In this document: in pieces, positions 9,643-18,327 of the stretch | Layout of the letters: every line of letters starts with the position of its first letter | Position numbering within the stretch: the first letter of the stretch is position 1 | Notes under the pieces: generated by a model | Database searches by the model: none | Seen by the model: only the letters and a program-made list of their open reading frames with translations | What the model was told of the DNA's origin: nothing | DNA from: an uncultured Lachnotalea sp. | Lineage (GTDB): Bacteria; Bacillota; Clostridia; Lachnospirales; Lachnospiraceae | NCBI GenBank assembly: GCA_948470255.1 | Contig: CAOKOS010000001.1 | Location: forward strand, 57,382 to 121,381 | Direction of reading: 5' to 3' | Length of the DNA stretch: 64,000 bases | Program-made: the position numbers and the translations under genes

Positions 9643-10683
9643 ATGAAGCTGATTATTCAAATTCCCTGTTATAACGAGGAAAAAACACTGGCCATTGCCC
9701 TGGATGCGCTTCCAAAACAAATTGAGGGCATTGACAAAATTGAATATTTGATTGTCAATGACGGCAGTAAAGATAAAACCGTGCAGGTGGCCAGGGACTG
9801 GGGAGTCCACTATGTAGTAAATTTCAAAAAAAACAAGGGGCTTGCCAAGGGGTTTATGGCAGGGATAGATGCCTGTCTCAGAAATGGAGCGGATATTATT
9901 GTCAATACGGATGCGGATAATCAATACTGTGCAGAAGATATTGAAAAGCTGGTGCGGCCGCTCCTTGAAGGAAAAACGGATATTGTCATAGGCGCTAGGC
10001 CCATTGACCAGACAGAACATTTTTCCTTTCTTAAAAAAAAGCTTCAGCACTTGGGGAGTTACGTGGTGCGTAAGGCTTCCAAAAGCAATATTCCGGATGC
10101 GCCCAGCGGCTTTCGGGCTTACAGCCGGGAGGCTGCTATGCGGCTGAATGTGGTCAATGAGTATACGTATACATTAGAAACCATCGTCCAGGCCGGAAGG
10201 AGCAAGATTGCCATGGAGTCGGTTCCTGTACGGACCAATGAAGAGCTTCGGCCGTCCCGCCTATTTAACAGTATGTTCGGATATGTGAAGAAGTCCATAG
10301 TGACAATTTTCCGGGCCTTTATGATGTACAAGCCCATGAAATTTTTTACTATTGTCGGAAGCGTGATTTTTTTGTTGGGAGCGGCCCTTGGCGTACGGTT
10401 TTTAGTATATTGGTTTATGGGAATGGGGGGTGGCCATGTCCAGTCCCTGATTCTGTGCAGTACGCTTTTATTGCTGGGATTTCAGACGATTGTGATTGGT
10501 TTTCTGGCAGATGTGATTGCCGCCAATAGAAAGCTTTTAGAAGATGTACAGTATCATGTGAGAGAAATGAATTATGACGGCGTAAAGAGACGCACTGGTG
10601 AAGGGATGAATGGAGAAGAGGAGTTTGGAAAAAAAAATTCCGGAACAAGAGGTACAGAGACAAAGAAAACAGGGAAAGAATAG
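9643..10683 (+). CDS. Dolichol/undecaprenyl-phosphate sugar transferase-type GT2 with C-terminal membrane helices
   Basis: 346 residues. The N-terminus is a DPM1/GtrB-like GT2 (IIQIPCYNEEKTLAIAL, LIVNDGSKDKT, NTDADNQY, APSGFRAYSREAAMRL). Two or more TM helices follow from about residue 230 (FFTIVGSVIFLLGAALGV, LILCSTLLLLGFQTIVIG), then a basic tail. It probably transfers a sugar from a nucleotide donor to undecaprenyl phosphate at the cytoplasmic face, feeding a GT-C transferase such as its DUF2142 neighbour. There is an AGAGG Shine-Dalgarno at 9632-9636; a TATAAT sits at 9624-9629 but with only a poor -35. The 3' end overlaps the next gene by 74 bases. Confidence 0.88.
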   Translation: MKLIIQIPCYNEEKTLAIALDALPKQIEGIDKIEYLIVNDGSKDKTVQVARDWGVHYVVNFKKNKGLAKGFMAGIDACLRNGADIIVNTDADNQYCAEDIEKLVRPLLEGKTDIVIGARPIDQTEHFSFLKKKLQHLGSYVVRKASKSNIPDAPSGFRAYSREAAMRLNVVNEYTYTLETIVQAGRSKIAMESVPVRTNEELRPSRLFNSMFGYVKKSIVTIFRAFMMYKPMKFFTIVGSVIFLLGAALGVRFLVYWFMGMGGGHVQSLILCSTLLLLGFQTIVIGFLADVIAANRKLLEDVQYHVREMNYDGVKRRTGEGMNGEEEFGKKNSGTRGTETKKTGKE

Positions 10684-11617
10684 CTGGAAAAAAACGGTCA
10701 TAAAGGCTGCCGGGCTGTTTTTGGGGCTTTTAATCCTCTGGTTTATGGTGAAGGATATCATCGCCCATTGGGCGGATATTGTTCCATACCTGGCCAATAT
10801 GAACCTCCCCCTATTTCTTCTGTCAATCATGGTTTACGGAATCGCTTTTTTATTTACCGGATACAACTGGAGCTGGCTTTTGTGGAAAATGGAGAAAGGG
10901 CCTGGCAGGAGAGAGTATCTGAATGTTCATATGGTAAGCGCCCTGGCTCGCTATATCCCGGGCGGAATCTGGAGCGTTGTGGGAAAAGCTTATTTATGTA
11001 ACAGGGAGGGTGTTACGGCTCAAGCAGCCACAGCCAGCATTATTCTGGAATATGTATTCCAGATTATTTCCAGCGGACTGTTTTTTGTGGCGCTAGTCCC
11101 CTTTTTATTTCAAAGCGGGGGGGGCTGGCTGATACTTGTCTGCCTTTTGGCGGTTGTGGCAGTTTTGCTGGTTCTGCCCTTATGTACCAACTGTGGAATC
11201 AGGCTGCTGGCCAGGATATTAAAAAAGGGCTGTGGCGATATTTGTGTGCAGAGGGGGGTTGTGTATCAGGCTTTTTTCCGGTATGCAGGGGCGTGGCTGG
11301 TGACCGGGGCCGGGCTGATTGTGCTTGTATCGGCTTTTTCGGATATCAACGCCATGGAGGGGATATACCTGGTATTTTCCTATCCTGTATCCTGGGTTGT
11401 AGGGTTCTTAAGTCCGTCTCCCAACGGCATGGGGATCCGGGAAGGGATTTTACAGATACTTTTGGGGGAGAGACAGGCAAGCCAGCTGGTGCTGCTGATT
11501 GTGGTGACCACAAGAATCTGGACGATTTTCGGCGAAGCAGCGGCGTTTTTAAGTTTTAAGGCATATTATTTGGCCACAGGGAGAAAAGGAAAAGATGCTG
11601 GAATTTCTGAATCATAA
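10610..11617 (+). CDS. LPG synthase-type/UPF0104 flippase-like integral membrane protein
   Basis: 335 residues with about eight TM helices. The central stretch YIPGGIWSVVGKAYLCNREGV and the later FLSPSPNGMGIREGILQILLG are hallmarks of the lysylphosphatidylglycerol synthase transmembrane/UPF0104 (AglD-like) family, often found beside polyprenyl-phosphate sugar transferases. A role in moving or using lipid-linked sugars is an inference. The start lies 74 bases inside the preceding GT2 gene but has a GAAGGG Shine-Dalgarno at 10600-10605, so the long overlap looks real. An eight-G run (11117-11124, SGGGW) lies in a loop between TM helices. The stop overlaps the next gene by 23 bases. Confidence 0.85.
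   Translation: MEKRSLEKKIPEQEVQRQRKQGKNSWKKTVIKAAGLFLGLLILWFMVKDIIAHWADIVPYLANMNLPLFLLSIMVYGIAFLFTGYNWSWLLWKMEKGPGRREYLNVHMVSALARYIPGGIWSVVGKAYLCNREGVTAQAATASIILEYVFQIISSGLFFVALVPFLFQSGGGWLILVCLLAVVAVLLVLPLCTNCGIRLLARILKKGCGDICVQRGVVYQAFFRYAGAWLVTGAGLIVLVSAFSDINAMEGIYLVFSYPVSWVVGFLSPSPNGMGIREGILQILLGERQASQLVLLIVVTTRIWTIFGEAAAFLSFKAYYLATGRKGKDAGISES
11117..11124 (+). repeat. Poly-G tract, 8 G, in the UPF0104-like gene
   Basis: Eight G in the coding strand between two membrane helices. In frame at this length. Confidence 0.5.
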
Positions 11618-12590
11618 AAAAGTGCTTTTTATTACGACAAAAAATCTGGATTATATCAGGAACAGCCAGGAGCTTCGTCTGATTCATGCCCAGGCAGATT
11701 CCTATGATGTCATTGGTTCTTATGAAAAAAGCTATATAAAACGTTTTTTATCCGTATACAGAAAACTATTATGGAGAAAAGTGGGACAGTATGACCTGGT
11801 TTTTGTGGGTTTTGCACCGCAGCTTGTGGTTCCGCTTTTTCGGAAACTAAAAAAACGGGAGCTGGCCATTGATTTTTTTATTTCCATGTATGATACTTTG
11901 GTATGTGACAGAAGGAAATTTAAAGAGAAAAGCCTGGCGGCCCGTTTTTTCAAATGGCTGGACAAAAAGACCTTGCTTAAAGCAGATTATATTGTCACCG
12001 ATACAAAATCCCATGGGGCATATTTTACAGAAGAATTTGGCGCAGATATAAACAAAGAATATACATTGTACCTGGAAGCGGATCCTCTCCTTTATTATCC
12101 GCGGGAGCAGGAAAAGAACAGTGGAATAAAGGACAAATTTGTGGTATTATATTTTGGAAGTATCCTTCCGCTTCAGGGGGTGTCTGTGATTCTGGAGGCA
12201 ATCGGACGTCTGCAAATGAGAAAAGACATCTTTTTTTATATGGTGGGACCATTGAGCCGGGAGATAGGAAGGCCGGATAATCCCAATGTAGAGTATATAT
12301 CCTGGCTTTCCCAGGAGGCGTTGGCTGATAAGATTGCTGAGGCAGATTTATGCCTGGCAGGACATTTCCACGGAAGTATTGCGAAAGCAAGAAGGACAAT
12401 TCCGGGCAAAGCTTATATTTATGCAGCTATGAAAAAGCCTATGGTACTGGGAGACAACGAAGCCAACAGGGAGCTTTATGAGGAAAAAGACGGCGAAGTT
12501 TATTATGTCGAAATGGGAAATCCGAAACTGCTGGCAGCAGTGATTGCTGAACTTGCAGACAGATGGGAAGAACAAAGAGACGGGGAATAA
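11595..12590 (+). CDS. GT-B fold glycosyltransferase (GT1/GT4-like)
   Basis: 331 residues. The C-terminal half has the nucleotide-sugar binding Rossmann domain expected of GT-B enzymes: FVVLYFGSILPLQGVSVILEA, FYMVGPLSRE, VEYISWLSQEALADKIAEADLCLAG and an acceptor/donor E region (NREL). No signal peptide and no membrane segment are visible, so it is cytoplasmic or peripheral. The start has AAAGGA 5 bases upstream and lies within the previous gene. The sugar and acceptor cannot be told. It is followed at once by UDP-glucose dehydrogenase, so a uronic acid donor is possible. Confidence 0.8.
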   Translation: MLEFLNHKKVLFITTKNLDYIRNSQELRLIHAQADSYDVIGSYEKSYIKRFLSVYRKLLWRKVGQYDLVFVGFAPQLVVPLFRKLKKRELAIDFFISMYDTLVCDRRKFKEKSLAARFFKWLDKKTLLKADYIVTDTKSHGAYFTEEFGADINKEYTLYLEADPLLYYPREQEKNSGIKDKFVVLYFGSILPLQGVSVILEAIGRLQMRKDIFFYMVGPLSREIGRPDNPNVEYISWLSQEALADKIAEADLCLAGHFHGSIAKARRTIPGKAYIYAAMKKPMVLGDNEANRELYEEKDGEVYYVEMGNPKLLAAVIAELADRWEEQRDGE

Positions 12591-12592
12591 AT

Positions 12593-13891
12593 ATGAAAAT
12601 AGCAGTAGCAGGCACGGGATATGTGGGGCTGGTGACAGGCGTTTGCCTGGCGGAATACGGACACCTGGTGCATTGCATGGATATTGATGAGCGAAAAATC
12701 CAGATGATGCAACAAGGGGTATCCCCCATTTATGAAGAAGGCTTGTCTGAACTCATGAGAAAGAACCAGGAGAGGCTTTTTTTTACCACTGATTATGAAA
12801 AAGGCTGTAAGGATGCGGAAGTGGTGTTTATCGGCGTTGGGACGCCGGAGAAGCGGGACGGTTCCGCAAACCTGGCTTATGTTTATGAGGCGGCCAGGCA
12901 GATTGCCAGGACAGTGGAGAGGGACTGTGTGGTGGTGGTAAAGTCGACAGTGCCCATTGGCACAAATGACAAGATTGAGAAGCTGATACAGAAGGTGAAA
13001 AAAGCGCCTGTGAAAATCGCAGTGGCTTCCAACCCGGAATTTCTGGCACAAGGAACGGCGGTACGGGATACCCTTCATGCTTCTAGGATTGTAATTGGCG
13101 TGGAAGATGAATTTGCAAGATCTGTTATGTTGCAAGTTTATGAAGGTTTTGACGCGCCGAAACTGGTGACCAACAGGAAAAGCGCAGAGATGATTAAGTA
13201 TGCCTCCAATGATTTTCTGGCCCTTAAAATCTCTTATATCAATGAGATTGCCAACCTTTGCGAGCTGGTGGGGGCGGACATTGAGGATGTCACTGCCGGA
13301 ATGGGATTTGACACAAGAATCGGGAATAAATTTTTGAAAGCTGGAATCGGTTATGGAGGTTCCTGCTTTCCGAAAGATACAAAAGCGCTTCACTGGCTGG
13401 CAAATTCTTATGATTATGAGATGAAAACCATTAAGGCCGCCATTGAAGTCAATGAAAATCAAAAATTAAAGATGGTAAAGAAGGCGCGGAAGTATTACGA
13501 AGATTTTACAGGAATTACGGTGGCGGCGCTGGGGCTCACCTTTAAGCCGGGGACTGATGACCTGCGGGAAGCGCCGTCTTTGGTAAATATTCCGATTTTT
13601 CTGGAAGAGGGAGCGTTGATCCGCGCCTGGGATCCAGTGGGGGAAAAAAATTACAGGAAATTATATCCTTCCGAAATCTGCTATTGCCAGAAGATTGAGG
13701 AAGCTTTGGAGGGGGCCGATCTTTGCCTGATTTTTACTGAATGGAGGGAAATACAGGAAATTGAGCCGGAAGTCTTTGCAAAACAAATGAAAAAGCCGAT
13801 AATTATAGACGGGAGAAACTGTTACCCGCCGGAAAATTTTAAAAACAGCGGGATTGTTTACGAGAGTATGGGAAGAGAAACTGTTTGCTAA
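12593..13891 (+). CDS. ugd: UDP-glucose 6-dehydrogenase
   Basis: ATG 12593 is chosen: ACGGGGA ends six bases upstream, and the protein then begins MKIAVAGTGYVGLVTGVCLA with the NAD motif GxGxxG at residues 7-12. 432 residues, normal for the family. The catalytic Cys is near residue 258 in GIGYGGSCFPKDTKAL, and the C-terminal domain carries GLTFKPGTDDLREAPS. It oxidises UDP-glucose to UDP-glucuronate with two NAD. It supplies a uronic acid donor for the glycans made by this locus. Start is 2 bases after the previous stop. Confidence 0.96.
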   Translation: MKIAVAGTGYVGLVTGVCLAEYGHLVHCMDIDERKIQMMQQGVSPIYEEGLSELMRKNQERLFFTTDYEKGCKDAEVVFIGVGTPEKRDGSANLAYVYEAARQIARTVERDCVVVVKSTVPIGTNDKIEKLIQKVKKAPVKIAVASNPEFLAQGTAVRDTLHASRIVIGVEDEFARSVMLQVYEGFDAPKLVTNRKSAEMIKYASNDFLALKISYINEIANLCELVGADIEDVTAGMGFDTRIGNKFLKAGIGYGGSCFPKDTKALHWLANSYDYEMKTIKAAIEVNENQKLKMVKKARKYYEDFTGITVAALGLTFKPGTDDLREAPSLVNIPIFLEEGALIRAWDPVGEKNYRKLYPSEICYCQKIEEALEGADLCLIFTEWREIQEIEPEVFAKQMKKPIIIDGRNCYPPENFKNSGIVYESMGRETVC

Positions 13892-13930
13892 GTGACAGAT
13901 GGAATGACAGATTAGAGAAGAGGGATTTAA

Positions 13931-16249
13931 ATGAAACAGATGAAGAGAAAAACAGCGTTGCTTTTGGCGGTTGTCATGCTGTGGTGCACATGGCTTTCAG
14001 GAAGTGTGCCTGTCACAGCCGTAGAGGAAATTCCCCATGTGGAAAGCGCTGCAGGGCATCCAGGGGAAAATGTCCCGGGAACTGAGGGAACAGGCACAGA
14101 AGAAGAAACAGAGAGTGCAGAGGAGACAGAAACTGTAACGGAGCCAGAGACAGCAGAAGAAACAGAGGGGGAAAGCGAAACAGAAAGCTCCGAAGAAACA
14201 GAAGAAGCGAAGGAAACAGAAAGTGAAGGCCCGGAGGAAACAACGGGGACGGAAGGCGATATGGAAACGCCTGAGGAGACAGAATCCGGGGAAGAGGCGG
14301 AAAGCGAAACAGATGAGGCGGCCGCGGAACTCTATGGCGCGGGGAAGCCTTCCATATCTTATAGCGTACATATGCAGACCTATGGCTGGCTGCCTGAAAG
14401 CGTAGACGGCGTAGAAAATGGAAAACCTGGAAAAGGAAAACGTCTGGAGGCCATAAAACTTAGTGTGTCCGGTGTGCCGGGGCTGGGAGTGTCTTATCAG
14501 GTTTACCGCGACGACTATAAATGGCATATTGGCCAGGATGGTTCGGAAGCAGGAACCATTGGTATGGCAAAACGGGTAGAGGCAGTCAAAATGTCCCTTA
14601 CCGGAACAGCGGCAGGACAGTATGATATCTATTACCGCGTGTATGTGAATGGCCATGGGTGGCTAGATTGGGCAAAAAATGGTACAGAGGCAGGCTTGGA
14701 TTCTTCCTGGAATAAAAGTATTGAAGCTGTTCAAGTCCTTGTAAAAGCAAAAGGAAGCGCCGCTCCCGGCCCCATGTCCAGGCCCTATTTAAAGGGCCAG
14801 CCGGAAGCAGAGTATCCCAATACCCATATCAATACCGGAAACAAAATCACAGATATAATCGCCATAGCGAAAACCCAGGTGGGATATTATAAGCCGGGGG
14901 ATATGCCGACGAAATACGGAACCTGGTATAACGATTATGTCAATGCCGACGGCAGCTATTATCCTTCAGCGCCCTGGTGCGCTATGTTTGTCAGCTGGTG
15001 TGCGGGACAGGCACGTATTTCCGGCAGCGTGTTCCGGATGCATGCATCTACGGTTAATATGGCGATCTGGTATCAGAACAGCAATAACCCGGGGACATGG
15101 CATGATAGAGGTGGCTATACGCCGCAGGCCGGGGATTTGATCTTTTTTAAATTCGACTGGAATAATAATTATGTAAACCATGTGGGGATTGTAACTGGGG
15201 TGTCCGGCGGAATGGTTTATACAGTGGAAGGAAATACGTCCGACAGTGTAGCGGAGCGGAAATACTCTTTGGACAATGCTTATATTAAGGGGTATGCGAC
15301 TCCGGATTATGACGGAACAGGCGTGACAGAGCCGCCGGCTAATATGAAAATATCTTATTTAGCCAATGTGGAAGGGAAAGGCTGGATTGGCTGGAAGGCA
15401 GACGGAGCTTCAGCGGGAACAACAGGAAGTTCAAAGATGCTGAAGGCGCTGCGGGTTCAGGTTTCTAATAAAGATACTTCAGGAGGTGTCACATACCGGA
15501 CTTATATGCAGACTTATGGCTGGATGGATTGGGTAAAAGATGGAGCAGTTAGTGGTGTTGTCGACAGGGAGAAACGGATGGAGGCAGTGGAAATCAAGCT
15601 TACCGGAGATCTGGCGGCAAAATACGATGTATACTACCGTGTCCATAGCCAGACTTATGGGTGGCTGGATTGGGCTAAAAATGGAGAGACAGCTGGGACG
15701 GAAGGATATGCCAAGCGGGTGGAATCCATCGAAATCTGCCTGGTGCAAAAAGGAGGCGCTGCTCCCGGCAAGACGGCCAGGCCCTTTGTAAAAAAGCCGG
15801 CTGGCGTTTCTTACAGTACCCACTGTCAGACTTACGGGTGGCTTCCTTATACATCAAACGGCGTTATGAATGGAACCCAAGGGAAATCCAAACGCCTGGA
15901 AGGGATTAAGATAAGGCTGGACAATGCTTCCGGGAATATTGCTTATAGTACCCATGTGCAGACCTATGGCTGGCAGGGATGGTCATATAATGGGGCGTTA
16001 AGCGGAACAGAAGGGAAATCAAAGCGTTTGGAAGCAATCAAGATTGCTCTGTCGGGTGAAGCGAAGGAAAAGTATGATATTTATTATCGTGTCCACAGCC
16101 AGACCTATGGCTGGATGGGCTGGGCGAAGAACGGAGAAGCCGCCGGAACCAGCGGCCAGTCGAAACGCCTGGAGGCCATAGAGATTAAGCTGGTGCCAAA
16201 GGGAGGAAAAGCCCCTGGCAGTACTGTGGGGCATTATGTCTCAAAATAA
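13931..16249 (+). CDS. Secreted ChW-repeat protein with CHAP amidase/peptidase domain
   Basis: 772 residues. Signal peptide at 1-31 (MKQMKRKTALLLAVVMLWCTW...), a Glu/Thr-rich linker to about 135 that ends in ELYGAG, three ChW repeats, a CHAP domain at about 300-460, then six more ChW repeats. The CHAP catalytic Cys is in APWCAMFVSWC and the His in VNHVGIVTGV. It should cleave peptidoglycan peptide or amide bonds outside the cell; the ChW repeats are thought to anchor such proteins to the wall or its glycans. It starts 39 bases after ugd without a terminator between them, so it may be co-transcribed with glycan genes. Confidence 0.9.
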   Translation: MKQMKRKTALLLAVVMLWCTWLSGSVPVTAVEEIPHVESAAGHPGENVPGTEGTGTEEETESAEETETVTEPETAEETEGESETESSEETEEAKETESEGPEETTGTEGDMETPEETESGEEAESETDEAAAELYGAGKPSISYSVHMQTYGWLPESVDGVENGKPGKGKRLEAIKLSVSGVPGLGVSYQVYRDDYKWHIGQDGSEAGTIGMAKRVEAVKMSLTGTAAGQYDIYYRVYVNGHGWLDWAKNGTEAGLDSSWNKSIEAVQVLVKAKGSAAPGPMSRPYLKGQPEAEYPNTHINTGNKITDIIAIAKTQVGYYKPGDMPTKYGTWYNDYVNADGSYYPSAPWCAMFVSWCAGQARISGSVFRMHASTVNMAIWYQNSNNPGTWHDRGGYTPQAGDLIFFKFDWNNNYVNHVGIVTGVSGGMVYTVEGNTSDSVAERKYSLDNAYIKGYATPDYDGTGVTEPPANMKISYLANVEGKGWIGWKADGASAGTTGSSKMLKALRVQVSNKDTSGGVTYRTYMQTYGWMDWVKDGAVSGVVDREKRMEAVEIKLTGDLAAKYDVYYRVHSQTYGWLDWAKNGETAGTEGYAKRVESIEICLVQKGGAAPGKTARPFVKKPAGVSYSTHCQTYGWLPYTSNGVMNGTQGKSKRLEGIKIRLDNASGNIAYSTHVQTYGWQGWSYNGALSGTEGKSKRLEAIKIALSGEAKEKYDIYYRVHSQTYGWMGWAKNGEAAGTSGQSKRLEAIEIKLVPKGGKAPGSTVGHYVSK
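14092..14335 (+). repeat. Low-complexity acidic linker coding repeat (GAAACAGA-rich)
   Basis: Imperfect short repeats of gaaacagag/gaggaaaca encode a Glu/Thr/Ser linker between signal peptide and ChW repeats. Similar blocks lie at about 18475-18690 and 30520-30690 in two other ChW genes. Confidence 0.7.
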
Positions 16250-16274
16250 CCAGAGTCATAAATAAGGAGTGGAG

Positions 16275-18221
16275 ATGAAGCTGAGAAAAGCCATTTTACT
16301 GGGAATCACCGTTGTGGGTATGTTTTTATTGGGAAACAGGGCTGCTTTGGCGGCGGAGGAAACAGAGGCGGCAGTGGAAAGCTCTTCTCAGGGTACTGAG
16401 TCCCCAGGAGAAGAAGAGGTTTTTATAGAAGCTTCTGCAGATTTGTACCAGGATGGGATGTTTGAAACAGCATCTTCAGGAATCGTGGCTTATGATATGA
16501 GGACAGAAGCTCAGGAGGAGCAGATTTACCAGTCCTTAAGCCAGATATCACCACAACTTGATGTGTCGGCATGGGGGCTTACGGTGGATGAAATGACGGC
16601 CATGTTTGAGCGGGTAGTCAATGGGCATCCAGATCTGTTTTATGTTTCAAATGTATATCATTATACTCTGGATTCTTCATCAGGAAAAGTGCTTTTGATG
16701 AAGTGGGAGTATCAGGAGGCAGACCAAAGCCGGATTGTTGCCATGAAATCTTCTATGGAGGCGGAAATTTCCGGTATTCTGGCTAAAATGGATCCATCCA
16801 TGACGGATTTGGAAAAGCTGATGATTATCCATGAATCCCTGGTGGTAAATATTACCTACGGGCAAACGACTGCCTGGAACAATGGAAAAGGCTGTTACAC
16901 AGCATACTGTGCCCTTGTGGAGGGAAAAGCAGTGTGCCACGGTTATGCCTTGGCTTTTAATCTTCTGGCAGAGCGGGCCGGTATCAATATGGCCTGCTTT
17001 GTGGGCAGCAGCGCTTTAAACCATGCCTGGAACCTGGTGGTTTTAGATGGGCGGACATACCATGTGGACTGCACCTGGGAGGACCAGGATGTGACAGGAA
17101 AAGTGAACCACCAGAATTTTCTTCTCAGTGATACGGGAATCAGGGGTACCGGCCACACTGCCTGGAATGACGGGAGCCTTACCGGCACTGGAAATGACTA
17201 TGATAATTATTACTGGCGGCAGCGGGAATATGATTTTGAATTTACCAAAAGAAATTCCGTCTGGTATTTAATGAATCAGCAGGGAGCTTCGCCGGATCAG
17301 TGGAAACGGATCGGTGTAAGCCTGCTGAAACCGGAAACGACAGCTTTAGCGCCTGTGTCGGTCGGTTATCAGACTTATATCCAAACCTATGGCTGGCAGA
17401 AGCCGGTGGCGGATGGGGCCATGGCGGGAACCAGCGGCAAATCTAAGCGTCTGGAAGCCATCAAAATAGAAGTATCTGGAAACCGGAATGTGGGGATTTC
17501 TTATCAGACCCATGCCCAGACCTATGGCTGGATGGACTGGGTATCAAACGGGGCGCAGTCAGGAACAATGAACCAGGCAAAACGCCTGGAAGCCATTAAA
17601 ATCCGGCTGACCGGTACAGAAGCAGAAAATTATGACGTGTATTACCGGGTTTATGCCCAGACTTATGGCTGGCTAGGTTGGGCGAAAAATGGGGAAAGCG
17701 CTGGGACTGCCGGTGTTTCCAAGCGCCTGGAAGCCATTGAGATTCAGGTGGTGGAAAAGGGCGGCGCAGCGCCTGGAAGTACAAAAAATTCTTTTGTGCA
17801 GGCGCCTTTGGCAGTGGCTTATCAGACTCATGTACAGACTTATGGCTGGCAGGACTGGGTAAAAAACGGGGCTTTGGCAGGGACCAGTGGAAAAAGTAAA
17901 CGTTTGGAAGCCATCAGAATCAGCATGGAGAACTTGCCTGTAAACGGGGGTATCAGCTATCAGACCCATGTACAGACTTATGGCTGGCAGGACTGGGTAA
18001 AAAATGGGGCTTTGGCAGGAACCAGCGGTAAGGGAAAACGCCTGGAGGCTATCCGCATTATGCTGGAAGGGGACTTGGCAAAACAGTATGACGTATATTA
18101 TCGTGTCCATGTACAGACTTATGGCTGGCAGGACTGGGTAAAAAACGGAGCTGTAGCGGGAAGCGTTGGCCGGGGGAAGCGGCTGGAGGCCATTGAGATT
18201 AAACTTGAAAAGAAAAAGTGA
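16275..18221 (+). CDS. Secreted transglutaminase-like protein with six ChW repeats
   Basis: ATG 16275 is preferred over GTG 16269 because AAGGAG occupies 16264-16269. 648 residues: signal peptide MKLRKAILLGITVVGMFLLG...ALA, short acidic linker, transglutaminase-like cysteine protease core at about 180-290, then six ChW repeats. The triad is visible as Cys in GKAVCHGYALAFNLL, His in NHAWNLVVLDG and Asp in TYHVDCTWED. In bacteria this fold usually acts as an extracellular peptidase or amide-forming enzyme at the wall. The last three repeats are nearly identical at DNA level. It follows the CHAP gene by 25 bases, so the pair is one operon. Confidence 0.9.
   Translation: MKLRKAILLGITVVGMFLLGNRAALAAEETEAAVESSSQGTESPGEEEVFIEASADLYQDGMFETASSGIVAYDMRTEAQEEQIYQSLSQISPQLDVSAWGLTVDEMTAMFERVVNGHPDLFYVSNVYHYTLDSSSGKVLLMKWEYQEADQSRIVAMKSSMEAEISGILAKMDPSMTDLEKLMIIHESLVVNITYGQTTAWNNGKGCYTAYCALVEGKAVCHGYALAFNLLAERAGINMACFVGSSALNHAWNLVVLDGRTYHVDCTWEDQDVTGKVNHQNFLLSDTGIRGTGHTAWNDGSLTGTGNDYDNYYWRQREYDFEFTKRNSVWYLMNQQGASPDQWKRIGVSLLKPETTALAPVSVGYQTYIQTYGWQKPVADGAMAGTSGKSKRLEAIKIEVSGNRNVGISYQTHAQTYGWMDWVSNGAQSGTMNQAKRLEAIKIRLTGTEAENYDVYYRVYAQTYGWLGWAKNGESAGTAGVSKRLEAIEIQVVEKGGAAPGSTKNSFVQAPLAVAYQTHVQTYGWQDWVKNGALAGTSGKSKRLEAIRISMENLPVNGGISYQTHVQTYGWQDWVKNGALAGTSGKGKRLEAIRIMLEGDLAKQYDVYYRVHVQTYGWQDWVKNGAVAGSVGRGKRLEAIEIKLEKKK
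17829..18146 (+). repeat. Near-identical tandem ChW-coding DNA repeats
   Basis: The core CATGTACAGACTTATGGCTG and the ~20 bases after it recur at 17829, 17967 and 18108, spaced 138 and 141 bases. Identity is far higher than between the other ChW units, which suggests recent duplication or gene conversion. Confidence 0.85.
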
Positions 18222-18327
18222 CAAGTTGCCATCTGATTTAAGAATATCTTTTGGAAAAGAGACTGGATATTTGGGAAAAAGTAGTATATACTAAAAAATA
18301 GTATTATATGGGAAAAGAGGTAAAATT
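18222..18327 (+). promoter_or_regulatory. Intergenic leader upstream of the L,D-transpeptidase gene
   Basis: 106 bases, AT-rich. It holds TATACT (18287-18292) and a small inverted repeat ATACTA-A5-TAGTAT, with an AGAGG ribosome site near the end. No convincing -35 box was found, so a promoter here is only possible. Confidence 0.25.

Noticed and set aside
13997-14656. 219-residue minus-strand ORF across the CHAP gene start
   Set aside because: Shadow of the Glu/Thr-rich linker and ChW codons; no ribosome site and a low-complexity product.
17340-18200. Repeated DNA that could suggest a CRISPR array
   Set aside because: Repeats are in frame, encode ChW units, and the spacing segments are coding too.
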